Origin: UBA965 sp046303375 | GTDB lineage: Bacteria > Chloroflexota > Chloroflexia > Chloroflexales > Roseiflexaceae | Length of the DNA stretch: 13,274 nucleotides | Direction of reading: 5' to 3' | Assembly: GCA_046303375.1 (NCBI GenBank) | Contig: JBKCGB010000104.1 | Coordinates: 1 to 13,274, forward strand | Shown here: positions 1-6,203 of the stretch, one piece after another | How positions within the stretch are numbered: the stretch's first letter is position 1 | Layout of the letters: the number at the start of each line of letters is the position of its first letter | The notes under the pieces: generated by a model | Told to the model about the DNA's origin: nothing | Databases searched by the model: none | Seen by the model: the letters and a program-made list of their open reading frames with translations, nothing else | Translations under genes and position numbers: made by a program

Positions 1-1
1 T

Positions 2-160
2 GCCTACTTGACAGATTTTTTACTATCGTTTTATACTAAATTTTACACCGCACTCTTAGGTGCGGCTCTTTATCGCCTCGAGGAAGCGTACGACGAGTCT
101 GAGTGGATTGATGCGGCGAGCGTAAGCACGCCGCCTTCATATCGCCGAATTTCAGGATAG
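2..160 (+). CDS. possible C-terminal tail of an upstream gene (partial, doubtful)
   Basis: Reading from base 2, the frame is open for 52 codons to a TAG at 158-160, 15 bases before the sigma factor start. The last part reads like protein (LYRLEEAYDESEWIDAASV, then STPPSYRRISG) with G/C-rich third positions. The first part is hydrophobic and A/T-rich. There is no Met in the frame, so it could only be the end of a gene starting left of the window. Against it, the same bases hold a near-consensus promoter and two hairpins, which is more typical of an intergenic leader, and an open frame this short arises by chance fairly often. I do not recognise the peptide. The frame upstream of base 1 would settle it. 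Confidence 0.3.
   Translation, partial: AYLTDFLLSFYTKFYTALLGAALYRLEEAYDESEWIDAASVSTPPSYRRISG
8..37 (+). promoter_or_regulatory. sigma70-type promoter, probably for the sigma factor gene
   Basis: A perfect -35 hexamer TTGACA (8-13) is followed after 18 bases by TATACT (32-37), one mismatch from the -10 consensus, in a locally A/T-rich stretch. Transcription would start near base 44-45, giving a leader of about 130 nt before the ATG at 176. It overlaps the doubtful upstream reading frame, so it is either intergenic or internal to the end of a preceding gene. Confidence 0.55.
48..65 (+). other. hairpin at the 5' end of the predicted leader
   Basis: CCGCAC (48-53) and GTGCGG (60-65) form a perfect 6-bp stem with a 6-base loop, followed by CTCTTTAT. 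It would sit within a few bases of the predicted transcript start. It could be a 5' stabilising hairpin, a weak intrinsic terminator/attenuator, or coincidence. Confidence 0.4.
113..134 (+). other. GNRA-capped hairpin in the sigma factor leader
   Basis: GCGGCG (113-118) pairs with CGCCGC (129-134). Inside, after one A/A mismatch, GC pairs with GC and closes on GTAA, a GNRA-type tetraloop. There is no U-run after it, so it is not a typical terminator. It lies 41 bases upstream of the ATG at 176. Confidence 0.4.
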
Positions 161-175
161 TACTACGGGGAAATC

Positions 176-1711
176 ATGAGTCTGACATTCGACGACACGC
201 CAAATCACAGGTTGCCAGCGGGCAAAAATGCCACGCAGCATATGACCAGTGATGATGGTGAATCGCATGGAGTAGCCGCAGGGGACGTATTGTTTACCAC
301 ACAAAAGGAAGAAGCCGAAATGTCTGTATTGCCCGATGACATGTTGCTCGACGATGAAGTCGAAACCACCGTAACGGAGAACGATTTCATTGACGCTGAT
401 TTGTCGGTGGGCTCGTTGCCTGACGCTGTGCAGTATTACCTGCAGGCGATTGGCCGCACAGCGTTGTTGAATGCTAAGCGCGAAATTGAGTTGGCCCGCA
501 AAATCGAAGTCGCATCGTTGCTCGAATCCGTGAAAAGCACTACGACAAGTACTGCTAATGCTGAGCGCATCTCCGATATGGCGTGGGGTGTGTTGCACAT
601 CTTGATGCAGTCGTGGCCCGTGTGGCAAACGGCGAAGTCGATATTGCAACAGGTGTTGGATAGTGAAACGGTGATGCCACTGTCTACACAAACGGCTATT
701 GAAATGTTCTATACACTCAATAACCCACAGCGGATGGAGTACTTCCGCCTCCGTGAAGCATGGGTGCGTGCTAACTCGCCTGGTGAGGCCAAGACCATCG
801 ACGGTGAGCGCATGCGTGAGCTATGTGATGCGTTTGACATGCAAGTCAAGCGCGTGGCTAGTGCATGGCAGTTGATGCCGGGTGCCGTGCAACAGACCAT
901 CGAAAAGAATCAGCTTGAGACGCTCGTCGACCCCTTTACCCAGACGAATGAGCTCAGTAAAGCCTTTGCCCGTGCCGAGCAACAGGGTGCTGCTGCACGT
1001 GAAGAATTGACTGAAGCCAACTTGCGCTTGGTGGTGAGCATTGCCAAAAAATACGTTGGCCGTGGCTTATCATTGCTTGACCTCATCCAAGAAGGCAACA
1101 TCGGTTTGATGCGTGCTGTCGAAAAGTTTGACTGCTGGAAGGGGAATCGGTTTTCGACATATGCGACGTGGTGGATTCGTCAGGCAGTAACCCGTGCCAT
1201 CGCTGAGCAGGGGCGTACGATTCGCTTGCCCGTACACATGGGTGAGTCGTTTAGCCAGGTCAAACGGGTCGTTGATCGCTTGTCACAACAGCTCGAACGC
1301 AATCCCACCCCCGAGGAAATCGCCAAAGCTTTGGAGATGCCCGTGGATCGCGTGGTGCACATCCTCGAATCAGCACGTCAGCCGATTTCACTCGAAACAC
1401 CGGTGGGTGACGACAACGAGCATACCCTCGGTGAATTCCTCGAGGATGATGTCATGCAAACCCCTGTCGAGTTTGCTTCACGCCAAATGCTCCGCCAAGA
1501 TTTGGTTGTTGCGCTCAACAAACTGACAGAGCGTGAGCGTCGCATCATCGATATGCGTTATGGGTTGGCCGATGGTCGCCGCCGTACCCTCGAAGAAGTC
1601 GGACAAGATTTGGGGATGACGCGTGAGCGTGCACGTCAGATTGAATCAGAAGCGCTGCGCCGCTTGCGCACCACGGACATTGGTCAGCACCTCAAAGACT
1701 ACCTCGAATAA
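176..1711 (+). CDS. RNA polymerase sigma factor, RpoD/SigA family
   Basis: A primary-type (group 1 or 2) sigma factor that directs core RNA polymerase to promoters. It has 511 residues. An acidic N-terminus (1-80) lacks a clear region 1.1. Region 1.2 is at about 82-111 (DAVQYYLQAIGR). A poorly conserved insert of about 160 residues follows. Regions 2.1-2.4 span about 276-350 (ANLRLVVSIAKKY, GLMRAVEKF, FSTYATWWIRQA), region 3 about 355-425, and region 4 about 440-500, with the helix-turn-helix recognition segment TRERARQIE at 482-490. The -10 melting segment 317-326 is unusual: Cys320-Trp-Lys-Gly-Asn324 stands where family members usually have Y-R-R-G-Y/F. The ATG at 176 has GGGGA only four bases upstream. 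A second in-frame ATG at 320 (Met49) has AAGGAAGAAG at better spacing and would give 463 residues. It may be a paralogue rather than the main housekeeping factor, so no symbol is given. Confidence 0.93.
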   Translation: MSLTFDDTPNHRLPAGKNATQHMTSDDGESHGVAAGDVLFTTQKEEAEMSVLPDDMLLDDEVETTVTENDFIDADLSVGSLPDAVQYYLQAIGRTALLNAKREIELARKIEVASLLESVKSTTTSTANAERISDMAWGVLHILMQSWPVWQTAKSILQQVLDSETVMPLSTQTAIEMFYTLNNPQRMEYFRLREAWVRANSPGEAKTIDGERMRELCDAFDMQVKRVASAWQLMPGAVQQTIEKNQLETLVDPFTQTNELSKAFARAEQQGAAAREELTEANLRLVVSIAKKYVGRGLSLLDLIQEGNIGLMRAVEKFDCWKGNRFSTYATWWIRQAVTRAIAEQGRTIRLPVHMGESFSQVKRVVDRLSQQLERNPTPEEIAKALEMPVDRVVHILESARQPISLETPVGDDNEHTLGEFLEDDVMQTPVEFASRQMLRQDLVVALNKLTERERRIIDMRYGLADGRRRTLEEVGQDLGMTRERARQIESEALRRLRTTDIGQHLKDYLE

Positions 1712-1733
1712 ACGTCTACCGCTTGTTGGCACA

Positions 1734-1765
1734 GAACGCCGCCCAGGATGCCCTGGGCGGCGTTC
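1734..1765 (+). terminator. intrinsic terminator between sigma factor and pyrG
   Basis: A perfect 14-bp stem, GAACGCCGCCCAGG (1734-1747) with CCTGGGCGGCGTTC (1752-1765), and an ATGC loop. It is followed by GTCTTT on the plus strand, a short U-run. It lies 22 bases after the sigma factor stop and 20 bases past the pyrG stop on the other strand, so it probably serves both convergent genes. The plus direction has the better tail. Confidence 0.8.
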
Positions 1766-1784
1766 GTCTTTGCATGTGTGCACC

Positions 1785-3386
1785 TTAGATTTCATGGCGC
1801 AAGGCGGCACCCACAAAATCGCGAAAGAGGGGATGGGGGCGTGTGGGACGTGATTTGAGCTCGGGGTGGAATTGCGTGCCCACAAACCAAGGATGATCGC
1901 GGAGCTCGACAATCTCGACAAGGCGATTGTCTGGAGATTGCCCACTAATCATCAATCCGGCGGCTTCGAGCTGAGTGCGGTATTTATTGTTGAATTCGAA
2001 ACGATGGCGGTGGCGTTCGGATATGGTGCTAGCACCGTAGGCGGCAGCGGCCTTGCTCCCAGGCGTCAACACACACTGGTATGATCCAAGGCGCATGGTG
2101 CCTCCCTTGTTGGTTATGGACACTTGGTCATGCATCAGGTCAATCACCGGATTTGTTGCACGTGGGTTGAATTCCGAGCTATTGGCTTCGGGATCATCGA
2201 GTACGTGGCGTGCAAACGCGATGGTAGCACATTGCATGCCCAGACACAACCCAAAGTAGGGGGTCTGTGACATGCGGGCGTAGTCAGCAGCGATGATTTT
2301 GCCTTCGATGCCACGATCGCCGAATCCACCGGGTACGAGAATGCCATGCACCCCAGTGAGGAGCTCGGCCACATTGCTGACCGTGACACGTTCGGATTGA
2401 ATCCAGCGAATATTGACTTTGACACGGTGATGGATCCCGGCGTGACCGAGTGCCTCCATCACGCTCAGGTAGGCATCATGCAGCTCCACATACTTGCCGA
2501 CTAGCCCAATGGTAATCTCAGCATGTGGTGTGGCAATGCGCTCGACGAGCTGCTGCCACTGCGCCAAGTCTGGCGTTGATGCATGCAAATCGAGACGCTT
2601 GCAGATGTATTCTCCCAACCCGTATTCTTCGAGGCGCAACGGCACCGCATAAATAGTATTTACTGTTTCCATCGGGATGACCGCTTCACGGTCCACATCA
2701 GCAAAGAGCGCAATTTTTTCGCAGATGTCATCAGTGATTGGATGATCAGCACGACAAATGATGATATCAGCCGAAATACCAACACGACGCAACTCCATCA
2801 CTGAATGTTGGGTCGGTTTGGTTTTGACTTCACCCGTCGCACCGATGTGTGGTAGCAGTGTGACATGGATGTAGAGGACTTGATCGCGACCAATGTCTTT
2901 GCGCACCTGCCGAATTGCCTCCAAAAAGGGCAATCCTTCGATGTCTCCCACGGTACCACCAATTTCCACGATGACCACATCTGCATTACTCTGCCGTGTC
3001 GCAGCAAAGATGTGACTCTTGATTTCATTGGTAATATGCGGAATGACTTGAATGGTGCCCCCGAGGTAATCCCCACGGCGTTCTTTCTGAATAACGGAGG
3101 AGTAGATCTGCCCAGTAGTGACATTACTCACACGCGTCAAATTTTCATCGATAAAGCGTTCGTAGTGCCCGAGGTCGAGGTCTGTTTCCGCACCATCGTC
3201 GGTGACAAAGACTTCACCGTGTTGATACGGCGACATGGTGCCAGGGTCGACGTTGATATACGGGTCGAGTTTTTGTACTGACACCCGAATACCACGACTC
3301 TTGAGGAGCCGCCCGAGTGAGGCAACGGTAATTCCCTTGCCGACGGAAGAAGCCACACCACCGGTCACAAATATGTATTTAGTCAT
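1785..3386 (-). CDS. pyrG: CTP synthase
   Basis: Makes CTP from UTP, ATP and glutamine in the cytoplasm, the last step of pyrimidine nucleotide synthesis. The 533 residues match the family's usual 530-550. The N-terminal synthetase (amidoligase) domain has the P-loop-like GGVASSVGKGI (9-19), KLDPYINVDPGTMSP (39-53), EIGGTVGDIE (141-150) and KTKPTQHSV (188-196). The C-terminal class I glutamine amidotransferase domain has the oxyanion-loop PGGFGDRG (352-359), nucleophile Cys381 in GLCLGMQ, and the His507/Glu509 pair in FHPE. All catalytic residues are intact. The ATG at 3386 is preceded by GAGAGGAG with about 8-10 bases of spacing. It shares a strand with the hydrolase, recX and recA but has its own candidate promoter and leader hairpin. 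Confidence 0.98.
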   Translation of the reverse strand: MTKYIFVTGGVASSVGKGITVASLGRLLKSRGIRVSVQKLDPYINVDPGTMSPYQHGEVFVTDDGAETDLDLGHYERFIDENLTRVSNVTTGQIYSSVIQKERRGDYLGGTIQVIPHITNEIKSHIFAATRQSNADVVIVEIGGTVGDIEGLPFLEAIRQVRKDIGRDQVLYIHVTLLPHIGATGEVKTKPTQHSVMELRRVGISADIIICRADHPITDDICEKIALFADVDREAVIPMETVNTIYAVPLRLEEYGLGEYICKRLDLHASTPDLAQWQQLVERIATPHAEITIGLVGKYVELHDAYLSVMEALGHAGIHHRVKVNIRWIQSERVTVSNVAELLTGVHGILVPGGFGDRGIEGKIIAADYARMSQTPYFGLCLGMQCATIAFARHVLDDPEANSSEFNPRATNPVIDLMHDQVSITNKGGTMRLGSYQCVLTPGSKAAAAYGASTISERHRHRFEFNNKYRTQLEAAGLMISGQSPDNRLVEIVELRDHPWFVGTQFHPELKSRPTRPHPLFRDFVGAALRHEI

Positions 3387-3423
3387 TGCACGTGGCGCTC
3401 CTCTCGCCTACTACACAACAACA

Positions 3424-3447
3424 CGAGGGGAAGCACTCTTCCCCTCG
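3424..3447 (-). other. leader hairpin or terminator upstream of pyrG
   Basis: CGAGGGGAAG (3424-3433) and CTTCCCCTCG (3438-3447) are perfect 10-bp arms around a 4-base loop. On the minus strand the stem is followed by TGTTGTTGTG. It lies between the hydrolase stop (3506) and the pyrG start (3386), and downstream of a candidate pyrG promoter. It could terminate the upstream transcript, act as an attenuator in the pyrG leader, or both. Confidence 0.6.
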
Positions 3448-3487
3448 AGTAACTGACGCATTTGACGGCGTTTGCACGTGTCATCGT

Positions 3488-3496
3488 AGTATAGCA
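3488..3496 (-). promoter_or_regulatory. candidate extended -10 promoter for pyrG
   Basis: The minus strand reads TGCTATACT (3496 to 3488), an extended -10 element with one mismatch in the hexamer. No good -35 lies at 16-18 bases; TTGCCT occurs at 14. Transcription would start near 3481, giving a leader of about 95 nt that contains the 3424-3447 hairpin. Confidence 0.45.
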
Positions 3497-3505
3497 CACC
3501 ATAGG

Positions 3506-4177
3506 CTAGGCAACAGCTGCAGGGCGTAACAAGACGACACGTGCTGCGGAGCCTTCTGGGGGCAACGAACCGCTCGAAACAGTCAGCTTTTCTTCAAAGA
3601 CTGGTTCTTTGACTCCCATTTCGTTCAAAAACCGTTCGATGGGGTCGAGTGGTAAGTCGAGAATCGCTTGTGGGCCCGCATAGTGCATTGGAATCACGAT
3701 ACGTGGCTCGAGCTGTGCAATTACTGCGACTGCCTCACTAGCATTCAGTGATTCATTGCCACCGACCGGCACAAATAACACATCGATATCGCCAATATCC
3801 TCAATTTGTGCTGAGGTCAACTCGTGCCCGAGGTCACCGAGATGCGCAAACGCCATATCATCGATGTGAATCACAAATACCGTGTTGCGACCACGCTCCA
3901 CACCGCGCTTTTTGTCGTGATAGGTGCGCACACCGGTGATTAACACGCCCCCGACTTCATATTCGCCAGGCCCATCAAAGGTATTGAGGCGCTCACGAAT
4001 GGGACGTACCGCACCCGTGTTGGCGTGATCAGCATGGTAGTGACTGACGGTGACAACACTCGCCGTCGGGCGACCAATGTCGTACCCAGTCGAACGATCA
4101 CAGGGATCCATCACAACGGCACCGTCGCGCCCGCGAATGCGAAAACAAGCATGACCGAGATAATGCACATCAGGCAT
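3506..4177 (-). CDS. metallo-beta-lactamase-fold hydrolase (UPF0173-like)
   Basis: A 223-residue cytoplasmic protein of the metallo-beta-lactamase superfamily, in the branch of short stand-alone UPF0173/Lactamase_B_3-like hydrolases. The substrate is not known. It opens with the typical YLGHACFRI strand (6-14). Metal ligands are visible as HYHADH (46-51), His112 and Asp115 in AHLGDLGH, and His165 in PMHY. There is no signal peptide or membrane segment. I chose the ATG at 4177 because GGGAG lies six bases upstream; a GTG at 4192 in the same frame would add five residues but would place that ribosome site inside the gene. It lies 90 bases after recX on the same strand, so it may be read through from recA-recX or from its own weak promoter. 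Nothing in the sequence links it to repair. Confidence 0.88.
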   Translation of the reverse strand: MPDVHYLGHACFRIRGRDGAVVMDPCDRSTGYDIGRPTASVVTVSHYHADHANTGAVRPIRERLNTFDGPGEYEVGGVLITGVRTYHDKKRGVERGRNTVFVIHIDDMAFAHLGDLGHELTSAQIEDIGDIDVLFVPVGGNESLNASEAVAVIAQLEPRIVIPMHYAGPQAILDLPLDPIERFLNEMGVKEPVFEEKLTVSSGSLPPEGSAARVVLLRPAAVA

Positions 4178-4216
4178 GAACAACTCCCACACACAACATT
4201 TCTACTGCTCGTGTCT

Positions 4217-4222
4217 ATTGTA
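4217..4222 (-). promoter_or_regulatory. weak candidate -10 for the hydrolase gene
   Basis: In the 90-base recX-hydrolase gap the minus strand reads TACAAT (4222 to 4217), 39 bases before the chosen ATG. The -35 position is poor (GTTTTC at 17 bases). The gap is otherwise A/T-rich with no convincing terminator after recX. Confidence 0.25.
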
Positions 4223-4267
4223 CCCGATAAATGAAACCCGAAAACGCAAAATGCCGCCAAATGGGAT

Positions 4268-4945
4268 TTACTGTGGTTGCTGTAACTCCTGCCAGACGGT
4301 ATTGAGTGCGTGGCGGATAGCACTACTATCAAAGCCGCGGCGTTGGAGCGCACCACCGAGTCGGCGCGTAAATGTGGCACGATCAAGCCCGCGGTGACGT
4401 GCCGCAACGGTGCGTGCAAAGGCTAGGGCGTTGGTGGTATCGGCACTACCGAGGTCGTGGGATACACTTACTTCGGCAATAGTCTCGTTGTCGATGCCAT
4501 GACGGCGCAAATCGGTGCGGATTGCACCAGCACCACGATGGCGCAGGCGTTGGCGCTGCTCGACGAGGTAATTGGCAAATGCGGCATCATCAATCAGCCC
4601 ACGCTCACTGAGCAAGGCACATACAGCAGTAATTGTCTCAGGTGCAAAACTGCGCTGGCGCAGGCGGTCTGTGAGCTCACGTTGGCTCCGTGGGCGTAAT
4701 TCGAGCAGGCGCAAGGCGACCTGCTTGGCCTGATCAAATGCCACCGACGTCATCAGGCGGGCAATGGTGGCATCATCAAGGTGCTGACCCACGAAGAGTG
4801 CTTCGTGGGCCAACACATCGAGACTAATCCCGAGGGCGAATTCGCCGTTGATTTCGAGCGAGACACGCTGACTATGGCGCACCTGTGCCCGAATTGCGGT
4901 AATGACACCTGGCGCTGGTGTAGGGTTATTCCTCGAAGAAGGCAT
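4268..4945 (-). CDS. recX: regulatory protein RecX
   Basis: RecX binds RecA and its nucleoprotein filaments and modulates recombinase activity, in many bacteria by inhibiting filament extension. The product has 225 residues from the ATG at 4945. It has the all-helical RecX repeat pattern: the AKQVALRLLELRPRSQRELTDRL segment region at about 73-95, then a block containing LLSERGLIDDAAFANYLVEQR and the final repeat with LGGALQRRGFDSSAIRHAL. The length is within the family's range, with a longer N-terminal part (1-50) than the minimal E. coli protein. The ATG at 4945 lies 20 bases inside the recA 3' end. A GTG at 4993 would add 16 residues. No strong Shine-Dalgarno is seen for either, so coupling to recA translation is likely. 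Identity rests on the repeat pattern and on its position directly after recA. Confidence 0.9.
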   Translation of the reverse strand: MPSSRNNPTPAPGVITAIRAQVRHSQRVSLEINGEFALGISLDVLAHEALFVGQHLDDATIARLMTSVAFDQAKQVALRLLELRPRSQRELTDRLRQRSFAPETITAVCALLSERGLIDDAAFANYLVEQRQRLRHRGAGAIRTDLRRHGIDNETIAEVSVSHDLGSADTTNALAFARTVAARHRGLDRATFTRRLGGALQRRGFDSSAIRHALNTVWQELQQPQ

Positions 4946-6026
4946 CGCCGTCGTCTGCTGTACTGGCTGCCTTGACAGCAGTAACGGTACCACGCTCTAG
5001 GGCCTGTACTTTGATGAGGCGCTCAATTTCATCGAGCAACACGGGATTTTCCGACAGGAACTGCTTGGCATTCTCGCGCCCTTGACCGAGACGATCCTCG
5101 CCAAGGTAGAACCAAGCACCACTCTTGCGGATAATTTCCATTTCGGTGGCGAGGTCGAGAATACACCCTGAACGTGAAATACCCTCGTTGGCCATAATAT
5201 CGAATTCGGATTGGCGGAAGGGTGGTGCAACTTTGTTTTTGACGACCTTGACACGTACACGACTGCCGATAGGGTCGGTACCACTTTTGAGCGTCTCAAT
5301 ACGACGAATATCGAGGCGAATGGACGCATAAAACTTGAGTGCTTGACCACCAGTAGTGGTTTCAGGTGAACCAAACATGACGCCGATTTTCATGCGCAAC
5401 TGATTGATGAAAATGACGACCGCCTTGGATTTGCTGATAGCGCCCGACAACTTGCGCAACGCTTGGCTCATCAGACGAGCCTGCAACCCGGGCAATGAAT
5501 CACCCATGTCGCCTTCGATTTCGGCACGGGGGACGAGCGCTGCCACCGAGTCGACGATGATGACATCGACCGCGTTGGAGCGCACCAGGGTTTCACAAAT
5601 TTCGAGTGCCTGTTCACCGAAGTCGGGTTGTGACACCAACAATGACTCGACGTTGACACCACAGCGTGCCGCATATGAGGGGTCAAATGCGTGTTCCGCA
5701 TCAATAAATGCGGCCACACCACCAGCTTTCTGGGCTTGGGCAACAATATGCTGCGCCAGGGTAGTCTTACCACTTGATTCGGGACCGTATATCTCAACGA
5801 CACGCCCCCGTGGCACGCCACCAACTCCCAACGCAATGTCGAGTGCAATGGCACCCGTGGGGATGACGTCGATGGCCAAACGACTGCTGGCTTCGCCCAT
5901 CTTCATGATTGAGCCCTTGCCGTATTTACGGTCAATTTGGCTCATGGCAGCCTGAAGCGCTTTTTCTTTCTCGGTTTCGCCAGCGGAAGTGGTTGCTGCC
6001 GCTGTGGCTGGTGCTGCTTTTGGCAT
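4926..6026 (-). CDS. recA: recombinase RecA
   Basis: An ATP-dependent strand-exchange protein for homologous recombination that also triggers LexA self-cleavage in the SOS response. The 366 residues are full length. Walker A is GPESSGKTT (81-89). The catalytic Glu111 lies in IDAEHAFDP. Walker B is VDVIIVDS (153-160). DNA-binding loop L1 is around EIEGDMGDSLPGLQARLMSQ (169-188) and loop L2 around FGSPETTTGGQALKF (218-232). The C-terminal domain ends in the usual acidic tail (DDGDAFFEE). The ATG at 6026 has AGGAG ten bases upstream. The N-terminal 20 residues are an Ala/Thr-rich extension before the conserved KALQAAMSQIDRKYGKGSIM. It overlaps recX by 20 bases and is transcribed from a recognisable promoter carrying a palindrome at the predicted start. 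Confidence 0.99.
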   Translation of the reverse strand: MPKAAPATAAATTSAGETEKEKALQAAMSQIDRKYGKGSIMKMGEASSRLAIDVIPTGAIALDIALGVGGVPRGRVVEIYGPESSGKTTLAQHIVAQAQKAGGVAAFIDAEHAFDPSYAARCGVNVESLLVSQPDFGEQALEICETLVRSNAVDVIIVDSVAALVPRAEIEGDMGDSLPGLQARLMSQALRKLSGAISKSKAVVIFINQLRMKIGVMFGSPETTTGGQALKFYASIRLDIRRIETLKSGTDPIGSRVRVKVVKNKVAPPFRQSEFDIMANEGISRSGCILDLATEMEIIRKSGAWFYLGEDRLGQGRENAKQFLSENPVLLDEIERLIKVQALERGTVTAVKAASTADDGDAFFEE

Positions 6027-6064
6027 AACTCGTGTTCTCCTGTTCGTGGCCGGGGTGACCGGCG

Positions 6065-6104
6065 CTCTCGTCCCTGCAGACCTGTCATGGAACCATGACG
6101 AGAG
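6065..6104 (-). other. 8-bp inverted repeat in the recA leader
   Basis: CTCTCGTC (6065-6072) and GACGAGAG (6097-6104) are perfect complements 24 bases apart. In the recA transcript they could close a long stem across the start-site palindrome. The right arm shares bases 6097-6099 with the palindrome at 6084-6099, so full pairing of both is mutually exclusive. Confidence 0.4.
6084..6099 (-). promoter_or_regulatory. perfect palindrome at the predicted recA transcription start (candidate operator)
   Basis: GTCATGGAACCATGAC has 7-bp perfect arms around a 2-bp centre. It begins six bases after the recA -10 hexamer and so would cover about +1 to +16. That position suits a repressor; LexA is the natural suspect for recA. 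The sequence does not match the E. coli (CTGT-N8-ACAG) or Bacillus (GAAC-N4-GTTC) SOS boxes. Confidence 0.45.
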
Positions 6105-6105
6105 T

Positions 6106-6134
6106 AGAATAGCACAAAAGTTCTACAAACGCAA
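6106..6134 (-). promoter_or_regulatory. recA promoter
   Basis: The minus strand reads TTGCGT (6134-6129), a 17-base spacer, then TATTCT (6111-6106), with TGC directly before the -10 (extended -10). Start is predicted near 6099-6098, 72 bases before the recA ATG. An imperfectly placed inverted repeat TAGAA-N11-TTCTA (6125-6105) also spans the spacer and -10. Confidence 0.6.
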
Positions 6135-6156
6135 TAGGGGAATTGTATATGGTACA

Positions 6157-6176
6157 CTTGCAGTAGCTTGCAGTAG
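6157..6176 (+). repeat. tandem 10-bp direct repeat between recA and the beta-helix gene
   Basis: CTTGCAGTAG occurs twice with no gap (6157-6166 and 6167-6176). The 10-base period is close to one DNA helical turn. It lies 28 bases before the plus-strand ATG at 6204 and upstream of the recA -35 on the other strand. The whole divergent gap (6027-6203) otherwise holds the recA promoter and no clear promoter for the plus-strand gene. Confidence 0.5.
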
Positions 6177-6203
6177 AAGAGTGGGTGTGGCAGGGGTACA
6201 TGG

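Noticed and set aside
152..691. 179-codon minus-strand open frame inside the sigma factor gene
   Set aside because: It is antisense to a clear sigma factor, its product is His/Arg/Cys-rich with no motif, and no ribosome site is seen.
1734..1765. small RNA gene in the sigma-pyrG gap
   Set aside because: There is a single terminator-like stem in a 73-base gap, with no promoter on either strand.
5404..5955. 183-codon plus-strand open frame across recA
   Set aside because: It lies wholly antisense to recA, whose protein is fully conserved; the frame is a by-product of recA codon usage.
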